DNA from: Odoribacteraceae bacterium
Lineage (GTDB): Bacteria; Bacteroidota; Bacteroidia; Bacteroidales; Marinifilaceae
Reading direction: 5' to 3'
NCBI GenBank assembly: GCA_031279175.1
Contig: JAITJA010000010.1
Span: forward strand, 1-5,349
Length of the DNA stretch: 5,349 nt
Position 1 is the first letter of the stretch, and every line of letters begins with the position of its first letter. A program made the position numbers and the translations under genes. Positions 1 to 5,349 of the stretch are shown here, one piece after another. The notes beneath the pieces were generated by a model. It was not told the DNA's origin and did no database searches. It worked only from the letters and a program-made list of their open reading frames with translations.

Positions 1-146
1 GTCCGGAACTCCGGACGGGCAGAATCAAAATTGCAACAGCCCGTCCGGAACTCCGGACGGGCAGACTCAAAATTGCAACAGCCCGTCCGGAACTCCGGAC
101 GGGCAGGATAAAATTCGCGGCTACTCGTCCGGGGTTACGGACGGGC
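1..146. repeat. Tandem array of 42-bp palindromic repeats downstream of hisIE
   Basis: Four direct copies start at exactly 42-base intervals (1, 43, 85 and 127), and the array is cut by the window edge, so more copies may lie to the left. Each unit is a hairpin plus an 18-base linker. In the complete copies at 39-62 and 81-104 the arms are GCCCGTCCGG and CCGGACGGGC, perfectly complementary over 10 bp around the loop AACT. The first copy lacks the start of its left arm. Linkers 21-38 and 63-80 differ at one base (24 versus 66); the third linker (105-122) keeps mainly the AAAATT core. The fourth copy (123-146) is diverged but still folds. The array lies about 80 bases past the hisIE stop. It could act as a transcription-end or mRNA-stabilising element, or be a mobile palindromic repeat of REP type. 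No function can be assigned, and I do not recognise the family. Confidence 0.9.
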
Positions 147-227
147 AGGAAAGATCCTGGCGTGCCGGCCGGTATATTCCACGGGGAGTCCCCGGACGAT
201 GCCAGCAGCCAGACGCGACGACCAGCC
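147..227. other. Intergenic stretch between hisIE and the repeat array
   Basis: These 81 bases contain no gene I can support. There is a short 5-bp inverted repeat, CGGGG-AGT-CCCCG, at about 182-194, followed by CCGGACG-like sequence that resembles the right arm of the tandem repeats. It is out of register with the 42-base period, so it may be chance or a decayed fragment. A GCCGGCCGG-type palindromic stretch lies near 163-172. No poly-U tract suited to an intrinsic terminator was found. Confidence 0.5.
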
Positions 228-851
228 TCAGGAAACAGGCGACGAAGACGCGTCGCCGGGAGCCGGGCGATGACGGCGTTTCAACACCTCGACAACATCT
301 TCGAGAGAATGATCCCTGGCCAGGAGAAGAAGCAAGTAATGATAAAGCAAGTCGGCGGCCTCCTCGAGGAAAAGCGCGTCATCGTCTCGCATGGCCTCGA
401 TGACCAGCTCGACGGCCTCCTCGCCGACCTTCTGCGCGACCTTGTTGATCCCGGAACGGAAGAGACGCGCGGTATAAGAAGCGTCCGGGGACGCGAGGGC
501 GCGGGCGCGGAGATACTCCTGGAGATAAACCAGGAAGCCGGGTAGATTCTCCTCGTTCCAGCAAGTATCAGCGCCGGTATGACACGTGGGGCCAACGGGG
601 ATGGCCTTCACGAGCAGCGCGTCGCCATCGCAATCGACAAGGATTTCCTTGACGTGCAAGAAATGTCCACTCTCCTCGCCCTTCGTCCAGAGGCGTCGGC
701 GGGAACGGCTATAAAAACACACGCGTCCCGTCTGCCTGGTGACGCGCAACGACTCCTCGTTCATGTATCCCAGCATGAGCACGACGCGGGTACTGGCGTC
801 TTGCACGATCGCGGGCAGGAGGCCCTGTTGGTCGAAAATCGGTTCTTTCAT
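228..851 (-). CDS. hisIE: Bifunctional phosphoribosyl-AMP cyclohydrolase / phosphoribosyl-ATP pyrophosphatase (HisIE)
   Basis: A 207-residue cytoplasmic enzyme for histidine steps 2 and 3: hydrolysis of PR-ATP to PR-AMP, then opening of the purine ring to ProFAR. The N-terminal HisI domain (about 1-115) shows PAIVQD (13-18), YMNEESL (29-35), FYSRSRRRLWTKGE (46-59) and the DCDGD metal motif (73-77). Cys74, Cys90 and Cys97 have the 16/7 spacing of the family's zinc ligands. The C-terminal HisE domain (about 125-195) has YTARLF, KVAQKVGEEAVELVIEA (137-153) and EEAADLLYHYLLLL (163-176). The two domains are fused, as in Bacteroidota and enterobacteria. The ATG follows a 24-base AT-rich gap after hisF with no Shine-Dalgarno sequence. 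A tail of about 12 residues (PAPGDASSSPVS) extends past the usual RRH-type ending, and its DNA contains a hairpin. This is the last gene of the operon. Confidence 0.97.
   Translation of the reverse strand: MKEPIFDQQGLLPAIVQDASTRVVLMLGYMNEESLRVTRQTGRVCFYSRSRRRLWTKGEESGHFLHVKEILVDCDGDALLVKAIPVGPTCHTGADTCWNEENLPGFLVYLQEYLRARALASPDASYTARLFRSGINKVAQKVGEEAVELVIEAMRDDDALFLEEAADLLYHYLLLLLARDHSLEDVVEVLKRRHRPAPGDASSSPVS
238..257 (-). terminator. Stem-loop overlapping the hisIE 3' end, possible weak terminator
   Basis: On the minus strand a perfect 7-bp stem, GGCGACG and CGTCGCC, closes the 6-base loop CGTCTT. It ends eight bases before the hisIE stop codon and is followed by TGTTTCCTGA, which is only mildly U-rich. 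The hairpin is encoded by the poorly conserved tail of HisIE. It may contribute to transcription termination or 3' mRNA protection at the operon end, but the U-tract is too weak for a confident intrinsic terminator. Chance pairing in GC-rich coding DNA is a real alternative. Confidence 0.25.
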
Positions 852-875
852 GTTCGATATATTATTAAGGTATAC

Positions 876-1637
876 TTACCCGGTTATCCTGACATTGATC
901 CCGTTCGCGTGGAGGTATCGTTTAAGTTCGGGGATTGTCATGTCGCCGAAATGGAAAATGCCGGCGGCGAGAGCGGCGGAAGCCCTTCCCACGACAAACG
1001 CGTCGTGGAAATCCCCGGGGCTCCCGGCGCCACCTGAGGCGATGACGGGCACGCGTAGCATCTCGTCGAGGAGCGCGAGGGGATGTAGCGCGAAACCGCG
1101 GCGGGTCCCGTCGTGATCCATCGACGTGAAAAGGATCTCCCCGGCGCCGCGGTTGACGACCTCCCTGGCCCACTCGAACAACCAGCGGTTGGTGGCGACG
1201 CGTCCCCCCTGGCGGTACACGCGCCAGCTTCCTTGTTCCTGTTTCGCGTCGATGGCCGCGACGACGCACTGGCTTCCGAACGCGCGGGCGAGCCTGTCGA
1301 TCAACGCGGGATTATCGATGGCGGCGGAGTTCACGGAGATCTTGTCGGCGCCACTCTCGAGCAACGCCTCCACGTCTCGTTCCGAGGTGATTCCCCCGCC
1401 GACGGTGAACGGCACGCGGGTAGCCCTCGCGACGCGTTCTACCCAGTCGCGGCGGGTCTCGCGGCGGTCGTGGCTGGCGGTGATGTCGAGAAACACCAGC
1501 TCGTCGGCCCCCTCTTCCGAGTAGCGCGCGGCCAGCTCGACAATGTCCCCCGCGTCTATCAGGTTCTCGAAATGAACACCCTTGACGGTCCTCCCCTCCT
1601 TCACGTCGAGGCACGGTATAATTCTTTTTGCTATCAC
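876..1637 (-). CDS. hisF: Imidazole glycerol phosphate synthase, cyclase subunit HisF
   Basis: A 253-residue (beta-alpha)8 barrel that combines PRFAR with ammonia delivered by HisH to give imidazole glycerol phosphate and AICAR. The catalytic aspartates fall at Asp11 (IIPCLD) and Asp130 (AAID), exactly the positions known from Thermotoga maritima HisF. The ammonia-gate residues Arg5, Glu46, Lys99 and Glu167 are also in place, as are Lys19 and Asp98. Phosphate-binding segments are VGGGI (79-83), DHDGTRRG (174-181) and ASGGAG (200-205). The start is GTG, chosen because translation from it gives the family's MIAKRIIPCLD N-terminus and the right length. The 17-18 bases after the hisA stop are AT-rich with no Shine-Dalgarno sequence. 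It lies in the same reading frame as hisA, separated by its TGA and six sense codons. The stop is TAA. Confidence 0.97.
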   Translation of the reverse strand: MIAKRIIPCLDVKEGRTVKGVHFENLIDAGDIVELAARYSEEGADELVFLDITASHDRRETRRDWVERVARATRVPFTVGGGITSERDVEALLESGADKISVNSAAIDNPALIDRLARAFGSQCVVAAIDAKQEQGSWRVYRQGGRVATNRWLFEWAREVVNRGAGEILFTSMDHDGTRRGFALHPLALLDEMLRVPVIASGGAGSPGDFHDAFVVGRASAALAAGIFHFGDMTIPELKRYLHANGINVRITG

Positions 1638-1655
1638 GTTTATTGCATTAGTAGT

Positions 1656-2378
1656 TCAACGAAATTCGTCGAGGGAGATCCTTCCCTCGTGTAGCGCCTT
1701 TCCGACAATCACGCCATCGACGCCGGCCTCGACGAGGCGACGGACATCCTCGAGGTCGCGAGCACCACCCGACGCGACAAGGATGATGCCGGGATAACGG
1801 GCGCGTAACTCCTCGTAAAGGGGGATATTCGGCCCGTCGAAAGTCCCGTCGCGGGAGATATCCGTGCAAGCCAGGTGGCGTATCCTCCCGCGGTAAGCGT
1901 CGACAAGCTCCGCGGGCGCGACGTCGGTCTCCTCGAGCCACCCGCGGACGCGTAATTTCCCGTCGAGCACGTCGATCATGATGATCAGGCGATCGTCACC
2001 GAGGTAATCCATCCACTCCATGACGCGTTCCGGTTGCTCCGCGGCCATGCTGCCGATACACGCCCAGGTAGCCCCCGCGTCGAGCACGCGCCGGGCATCG
2101 TCAAGCGAGCGTATCCCGCCGCTGAAGTCAACGCGCGCGGAGACGCGGGAGACAACCCGGTCAAGCGCGGCGGCATTGACGACCTTCCCGGCGCGCGCCC
2201 CGTCGAGATCGACGAGGTGCAGGCGAGAAAATCCCGCTTCCTCGAAGCGCGAGGCGACGGAAAGGGGATCACCGGGGTAGGTAGTACAGCGCGCGTAATC
2301 GCCCCGCGTGAGTCGCACGCATTTCCCCCCGATGATGTCGATCGCGGGGATAATCTTGTCGCGGGCGTCCTGTTTCAT
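1656..2378 (-). CDS. hisA: ProFAR isomerase HisA (phosphoribosylformimino-AICAR-P isomerase)
   Basis: A 240-residue (beta-alpha)8 barrel carrying out the Amadori rearrangement of ProFAR to PRFAR, step 4. Asp14 in IIPAID (strand 1) and Asp136 in IMID (strand 5) are the expected acid/base pair. TDISRDGT (172-179) supplies the conserved Thr172. Phosphate-binding segments are SGGIRS (86-91) and ASGGARD (202-208), followed by GVIVGKALHEG (222-232). IPAIDIIGGKCVRL with RGDY is typical of Bacteroidota HisA. I place the start at the ATG at 2378, which overlaps the hisH stop as ATGA. An in-frame GTG at 2387 would add three residues (M-E-T) but has no better ribosome-binding site. A GGA triplet sits four bases before the ATG. 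Length is normal and no key residue is missing. Confidence 0.96.
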   Translation of the reverse strand: MKQDARDKIIPAIDIIGGKCVRLTRGDYARCTTYPGDPLSVASRFEEAGFSRLHLVDLDGARAGKVVNAAALDRVVSRVSARVDFSGGIRSLDDARRVLDAGATWACIGSMAAEQPERVMEWMDYLGDDRLIIMIDVLDGKLRVRGWLEETDVAPAELVDAYRGRIRHLACTDISRDGTFDGPNIPLYEELRARYPGIILVASGGARDLEDVRRLVEAGVDGVIVGKALHEGRISLDEFR

Positions 2379-2968
2379 GGTTTCCACTCGAGAAAGTTAC
2401 GGATGATTCGCTCGCCGGCATCCCCCGACTTCTCGGGATGGAACTGGCAGCCGAAGAAGTTATCGCGCCGGATGGCGGCACTGAATGGCGCGTGGTAGGT
2501 GCAACTGGCGATCTGTACCGGGGACGCGGGAACGAAATAGGAGTGTACGAAGTAGGCCCACGTCCCCTCGTCGATCCCGTCGAAGAGTGGTGACGAGAGC
2601 TGCTCGAGGCGATTCCAGCCGACGTGTGGCGTCCTGTATCCCCCGGGGACGCGTTTCACTTCCAGCGGGAAGACGCCCAGCCCGGGGGTGTCTCCCTCCT
2701 CGGAACGCGCGCACATGAGTTGCATCCCGAGGCATATCCCGAGGACCGGCACGCGCAAGGCGGGGATAACGTCATCGAGCCCGCGAGCCCGTAGCCGTTC
2801 CATCGCGCTACGCGCCTGGCCAACGCCAGGGAAGATCACGCGGGTGGCGGCGCTCACGACGGCCGGGTCATCGCTCAGGACAACGGGATAGCCCAGGCGC
2901 TCCACGACTGCCCGCGCGGAGAAGAGATTTCCCGCGCCGTACTTGATGATGACTACTTCCTCTTTCAT
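2375..2968 (-). CDS. hisH: Imidazole glycerol phosphate synthase, glutamine amidotransferase subunit HisH
   Basis: A 197-residue class I (triad) glutaminase that hydrolyses glutamine and passes ammonia to HisF. The triad is Cys79 in GICLGMQ, His177 and Glu179 in FHPEKS. The oxyanion-strand motif PGVG is at 47-50. HVGWN (115-119) and YFVHSY (139-144) are other conserved HisH segments. Residues 7-14, IIKYGAGN, carry Lys where most phyla have Asp (IDYGAGN), a Bacteroidota-like feature. The open frame continues upstream to about 3460, but that part is a shadow of hisB. The ATG at 2968 gives the family N-terminus, has a strong Shine-Dalgarno sequence and overlaps the hisB TGA as ATGA. hisA lies between hisH and its partner hisF, as is usual in this operon order. 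Confidence 0.97.
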   Translation of the reverse strand: MKEEVVIIKYGAGNLFSARAVVERLGYPVVLSDDPAVVSAATRVIFPGVGQARSAMERLRARGLDDVIPALRVPVLGICLGMQLMCARSEEGDTPGLGVFPLEVKRVPGGYRTPHVGWNRLEQLSSPLFDGIDEGTWAYFVHSYFVPASPVQIASCTYHAPFSAAIRRDNFFGCQFHPEKSGDAGERIIRNFLEWKP

Positions 2969-4059
2969 ATCACTCCTTTCGACGAGGGTATTCCCGTTCC
3001 TTCCCGGCGGATGGCCATCTTGAGGGCGCGGGCGAATCCCTTGAAGATGGCCTCGATCACGTGATGAGTATTCTCCCCGGTGGCCTCCACGTGTAGCGTG
3101 CAACGGGCCTCCTGGCAGAGGGACGCGAAGAAGTGGCGGGTCATCTCGGTGGGGAAGTCTCCGACGTACTCCCTGTGCAGCTCGACGTCCCACTCGAGGT
3201 AGCTTCTCCCGCCGAGATCGAGCGCCACGGTCGCGCGCGCCTCGTCCATCGGGAGGACAAATCCGTACCGTTCGATCCCCTTCCCCGTCCCGAGGGTCTC
3301 GCGGAGACACGCGCCGAGGAGGAGGGCGGTATCCTCGATGGTATGGTGCTCGTCGACGGAGAGATCCCCGCGCGTCTCGACGTTCAGGTCTATGCCGGCG
3401 TGGCGCGCGATCTGCTCGAGCATGTGATCGAAGAAAGCGATCCCCGTGACCACCTTGCAACTTCCCGTCCCGTTGAGATTGATAGAGACCGTCGCGGAGG
3501 TCTCCGAGGTGACGCGGGAAAGTGTCGCGCGCCTGGAACCGTTGACGAGAAAGCGGCGTATCTCGTCCCAGCTACCGGTATCGAGGACGACGGGCAGCCC
3601 GCGCGCGTTCTCCTTGCCGAGATATATCCCGCGTATGCCCATGTTAGCGGCCAGCTTCATGTCCGTCAGGCGATCTCCGATGACGTAAGAATTTTCCCTG
3701 TCGAGGCGATCGTCGAGATATTTCTCCACCATCCCGGTGGCTGGCTTGCGATAGGGCGACTTATCCCCGGGGCGGCTAACGTCGATCAGCACCTCGTCGA
3801 AGAGTATCCCCTCCCTGGACAGCGTGTCGAGCATACGGCAGTGCGGCAGGAAGAACACCTCCGGGGGGAAGTCCGGGGTATACAACCCGTCCTGGTTCGT
3901 CACCATCACGAGGCGGTAATCGGTTTGGGTTGCTATTGCTGCCAGCGCGGTGATCACGCCCGGCACGAATCGTAACTTCTCCAGGTTATCGACCTGGTGA
4001 TCCAGCGGCGGTTCTTGGATAATCGTCCCGTCGCGATCAATGAACAAGATCTTTTTCAT
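2965..4059 (-). CDS. hisB: Bifunctional histidinol-phosphatase / imidazoleglycerol-phosphate dehydratase (HisB)
   Basis: A 364-residue cytoplasmic enzyme for step 6 (IGP dehydration) and step 8 (histidinol-phosphate dephosphorylation). Residues 1 to about 170 are an HAD-superfamily phosphatase: nucleophile Asp8 and acid/base Asp10 in FIDRDGT, TNQ (54-56), Lys105 in RKP, and GDRLTD (128-133). Residues from about 178 to 364 are the IGP dehydratase domain: FFDHMLEQIARH (209-220), DEHHTIEDT (236-244), RHFF (308-311), THHVIEAIFK (331-340) and the SSKG ending. The E. coli phosphatase zinc loop (Cys93, His95, Cys101, Cys103) is replaced here by Asp, Ser, Ser and Tyr, so that metal site is absent. 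The ATG at 4059 overlaps the hisC TGA as ATGA and gives MKKILFIDRDGT. An in-frame GTG at 4068 would add only three residues. Confidence 0.96.
   Translation of the reverse strand: MKKILFIDRDGTIIQEPPLDHQVDNLEKLRFVPGVITALAAIATQTDYRLVMVTNQDGLYTPDFPPEVFFLPHCRMLDTLSREGILFDEVLIDVSRPGDKSPYRKPATGMVEKYLDDRLDRENSYVIGDRLTDMKLAANMGIRGIYLGKENARGLPVVLDTGSWDEIRRFLVNGSRRATLSRVTSETSATVSINLNGTGSCKVVTGIAFFDHMLEQIARHAGIDLNVETRGDLSVDEHHTIEDTALLLGACLRETLGTGKGIERYGFVLPMDEARATVALDLGGRSYLEWDVELHREYVGDFPTEMTRHFFASLCQEARCTLHVEATGENTHHVIEAIFKGFARALKMAIRREGTGIPSSKGVI
2973..2979 (-). promoter_or_regulatory. Strong Shine-Dalgarno sequence for hisH inside the hisB 3' end
   Basis: On the minus strand AAAGGAG is followed by TGAT and then the hisH ATG. 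AAAGGAGTGAT matches the ideal anti-16S sequence apart from one missing G. It is by far the clearest ribosome-binding site in the window and decides the hisH start. It lies within the codons for Lys-Gly-Val at the conserved C-terminus of HisB, directly before the ATGA overlap, so reinitiation or independent initiation on hisH is plausible. Confidence 0.75.
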
Positions 4060-5108
4060 ACCTTCCACGCGTTAATTAATTCAACAACTCTTTCATTCTC
4101 CGCTGGCGTTCCCACGGTAAAGCGCAGGCAGCTGTCGAGGAGCGGCGGCGCGTGCCGGACGCGCGTCACCACCCCGTTCATCACGAGATAATCATACAAC
4201 TCCCTGTAGCGCTCGTGCCGCGCCAGGATAAAATTCGCCTCGGAGGGAAACACGCGATCGAAACACCCGCTATCCAGCAGCGCGCGGCGGAGGCGTTCCC
4301 GTTCGCGCGTGATCAGCGCCACCCGTTCGCGGAAAGTCTTCTCGTCGGCCAGGGCCGTTATCGCGAGGCGTTGCGCCGGGGCGTTAATATTATAAGGAGG
4401 CTTCACGCGATTCAGGTACGCGATCAATCCCGGGCACGCGATACCGATCCCGACGCGCAGCCCCGCCATTCCCCACGCCTTCGAGAGCGTTTGCAGGACG
4501 ATCACCCGCGGGTTGCTCGCCTGCAAGTGCACCGCCGAGGCGGGCGAGGAGGCGTCGCCACCCGTCGCGAAGTCCATGTAGGCCTCGTCGACGACCACCC
4601 ACCCGGGGAAGCGATCGGCCACTTCCCGCATCCTCTCCAGCGGCCACCGGTTACCCGTCGGGTTATTCGGCGAGCAGAAAAAGAGCAGGCGGGAATGTTC
4701 GTCCACCGCGTCGAAGAGCGTCTCCCAGCGCGGCTCGAGGTTATCGCCGAGGAGCAACGAGCGCACCTCGACGTTATTGACGCGGCCGCACACCTCGTAC
4801 ATCGCGTAGCTCGGGGAGAAGACGATCATGTTATCCCTACCCGGCTCGCACGTCGACCGCACGAGCATGTCGATCAGCTCGTCGCTCCCGTTACCGAGGA
4901 TCAACCGCGCCGGGTCGACCCCCTTCACGCGGCCCACCGCGCGTTTCAATTCCCGCTGGTAGGGATCCGGGTAGCGATTATAGCCCGTGTCGAACGGGCT
5001 CTCGTTCGCGTCCATGAACAACGCGTCCTGCCCGCTGAACTCGTCGCGGGCGCAGGAATAGCCCTCGAGCACGCGGACACTATCCCGGATGATTCGTTCT
5101 ATTTCCAT
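4056..5108 (-). CDS. hisC: Histidinol-phosphate aminotransferase HisC
   Basis: A 350-residue PLP-dependent fold-type I aminotransferase that converts imidazole acetol phosphate plus glutamate to histidinol phosphate and 2-oxoglutarate, step 7. Lys210 in LQTLSKAWGMAGLRVG is the Schiff-base lysine and Arg218 in the same block contacts the cofactor phosphate. Other markers are DANESPF (33-39), YPDP (46-49), GNGSDELID (72-80), SPNNPTG (146-152) with Asn148, VVDEAYMDF (172-180) with Asp174 and Tyr177, and Arg329 in CLRFTVGT, the likely substrate-carboxylate arginine. The ATG overlaps the hisD stop by 10 bases, and no Shine-Dalgarno sequence is visible. The 3' end shares ATGA with hisB. Length is normal and all expected active-site residues are present. 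Generic aromatic aminotransferases are relatives, but the motifs and operon position settle the assignment. Confidence 0.96.
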   Translation of the reverse strand: MEIERIIRDSVRVLEGYSCARDEFSGQDALFMDANESPFDTGYNRYPDPYQRELKRAVGRVKGVDPARLILGNGSDELIDMLVRSTCEPGRDNMIVFSPSYAMYEVCGRVNNVEVRSLLLGDNLEPRWETLFDAVDEHSRLLFFCSPNNPTGNRWPLERMREVADRFPGWVVVDEAYMDFATGGDASSPASAVHLQASNPRVIVLQTLSKAWGMAGLRVGIGIACPGLIAYLNRVKPPYNINAPAQRLAITALADEKTFRERVALITRERERLRRALLDSGCFDRVFPSEANFILARHERYRELYDYLVMNGVVTRVRHAPPLLDSCLRFTVGTPAENERVVELINAWKV

Positions 5109-5349
5109 GACGCGTCGTCTTGAAGTCGTATCCTGACGGCGTTCCCGTGCGCGTCGAGCCCCTCGCTCGCGGCCATGAGCTCGATCGTCGGCGCCAGGTA
5201 AGCCAGGCCGCCGGGGGTAAGCTCCTGGAAAGAGATCCGTTTCGTGAACGACTCCACGCCGACGCCGCTATACGCGCGGGCATGGCCGCCGGTGGGAAGC
5301 GTGTGATTCGTGCCAGAGGCGTAGTCGCCGGCGCTCTCGGGAGAATAAT
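5099..5349 (-). CDS. hisD: Histidinol dehydrogenase HisD, C-terminal 82 residues (cut by window edge)
   Basis: This is the 3' end of the zinc-dependent NAD enzyme that oxidises histidinol twice to histidine. The visible protein begins YSPESAGDYASGTNHTLPTGG. Residues 8 (Asp in GDY), 15 (His in TNHTLPT) and 67 (His in LDAHGNAV) correspond, with a constant offset of 352, to E. coli Asp360, His367 and His419: a zinc ligand, a substrate-contacting histidine and another zinc ligand. SFTKRISFQEL (33-43) is also typical of the family. The frame is read 5347 to 5102, then TAG at 5101-5099, overlapping the hisC start by 10 bases. The rest of the gene, including the catalytic Glu-His pair, lies to the right. 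No sign of damage is visible in this portion. Confidence 0.93.
   Translation of the reverse strand, partial: YSPESAGDYASGTNHTLPTGGHARAYSGVGVESFTKRISFQELTPGGLAYLAPTIELMAASEGLDAHGNAVRIRLQDDASWK

Larger units (their letters stand above)
228..5349 (-). other. his operon hisD-C-B-H-A-F-IE (5' part outside window)
   Basis: Seven genes on one strand form a continuous unit. The overlaps are 10 bases (hisD/hisC) and 4 bases, ATGA, at hisC/hisB, hisB/hisH and hisH/hisA. Gaps of 18 and 24 bases follow hisA and hisF. Such overlaps favour a single transcript with translational coupling. Only phosphoribosyl-ATP formation (HisG) is missing, and it is expected upstream of hisD in this gene order. No internal promoter or leader peptide was recognised. 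Confidence 0.92.

Noticed and set aside
39..104. Classical intrinsic terminators in the repeat hairpins
   Set aside because: On the his strand each stem is followed by TGTTGCAATTTTGA or similar, so the short U-run is displaced by several bases and the canonical arrangement is absent.
1..146. CRISPR array
   Set aside because: The linkers are only 18 bases and nearly identical, not unique spacers, and no cas gene is present. The period reflects a tandem duplication of a hairpin unit.
162..545. Open frame on the + strand opposite the hisIE 3' end, and the longer open stretch 2-403 in another + frame
   Set aside because: Both overlap hisIE in antisense, are rich in Arg/Pro/Gly as expected of GC-rich shadows, and lack a convincing start.
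852..875. Internal promoter in the AT-rich gap before hisIE
   Set aside because: The gap has TATA-like bases but no Bacteroidota TAnnTTTG box or paired -33 element. It fits an AT-rich translation-initiation region better.
1113..1694. 193-codon open frame on the + strand opposite hisF
   Set aside because: It is antisense to hisF, whose catalytic residues are all intact, and no independent evidence of coding exists.
2969..3460. N-terminal extension of HisH inside hisB
   Set aside because: The extra residues are Arg/Gly/Pro-rich out-of-frame hisB sequence. The ATG at 2968 has the family N-terminus and a strong Shine-Dalgarno sequence.
3133..3975. 280-codon open frame on the + strand opposite hisB
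   Set aside because: It is antisense to a fully conserved bifunctional hisB and shows no motif or ribosome-binding site of its own.
4152..5123. 323-codon open frame on the + strand opposite hisC
   Set aside because: It is a shadow of GC-rich hisC: Arg/His/Val-rich composition, no recognisable domain, and hisC is clearly the real gene.

Overview
This window is one histidine-biosynthesis operon read entirely on the minus strand. From right to left, which is the direction of transcription, the order is hisD (only its 3' end is present), hisC, hisB (bifunctional), hisH, hisA, hisF, hisIE. Every complete gene keeps the catalytic residues expected of its family, and I see no frameshift or broken gene. 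hisG and most of hisD would lie beyond the right edge.

The gene order D-C-B-H-A-F-IE, the fused phosphatase/dehydratase HisB, the fused HisIE and several protein signatures point to the phylum Bacteroidota. The signatures are HisH beginning with I-K-Y-x-A-G-N rather than I-D-Y-G-A-G-N, HisA with IPAIDIIGGKCVRL, and a HisB phosphatase domain without the zinc-binding Cys/His loop. The DNA is clearly GC-rich (roughly 60% by eye), unusual for that phylum. It would suit a GC-rich Bacteroidales lineage such as an Alistipes-like organism, but the genus is a guess.

Layout: 5099-5349 hisD 3' end; 4056-5108 hisC; 2965-4059 hisB; 2375-2968 hisH; 1656-2378 hisA; 876-1637 hisF; 228-851 hisIE; 1-227 non-coding downstream region. 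The first five genes are tightly packed. hisD/hisC overlap by 10 bases, and hisC/hisB, hisB/hisH and hisH/hisA each share an ATGA stop-start overlap. hisA/hisF and hisF/hisIE are separated by short AT-rich gaps of 17-18 and 24 bases. No operon promoter, leader or attenuator is visible, because the 5' end lies outside the window.

The enzymes cover most of the pathway. HisIE performs steps 2 and 3, HisA step 4, HisH and HisF together step 5, HisB steps 6 and 8, HisC step 7, and HisD the last two oxidations. HisF also releases AICAR to purine synthesis.

The part not explained by the operon is the left end. At least four head-to-tail copies of a 42-base unit, each built round a GC-rich hairpin, start at or before base 1 and run to about 146. 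A smaller hairpin overlaps the 3' end of hisIE. These are the best candidates for something worth following up; the rest is a well-preserved, ordinary biosynthetic operon.
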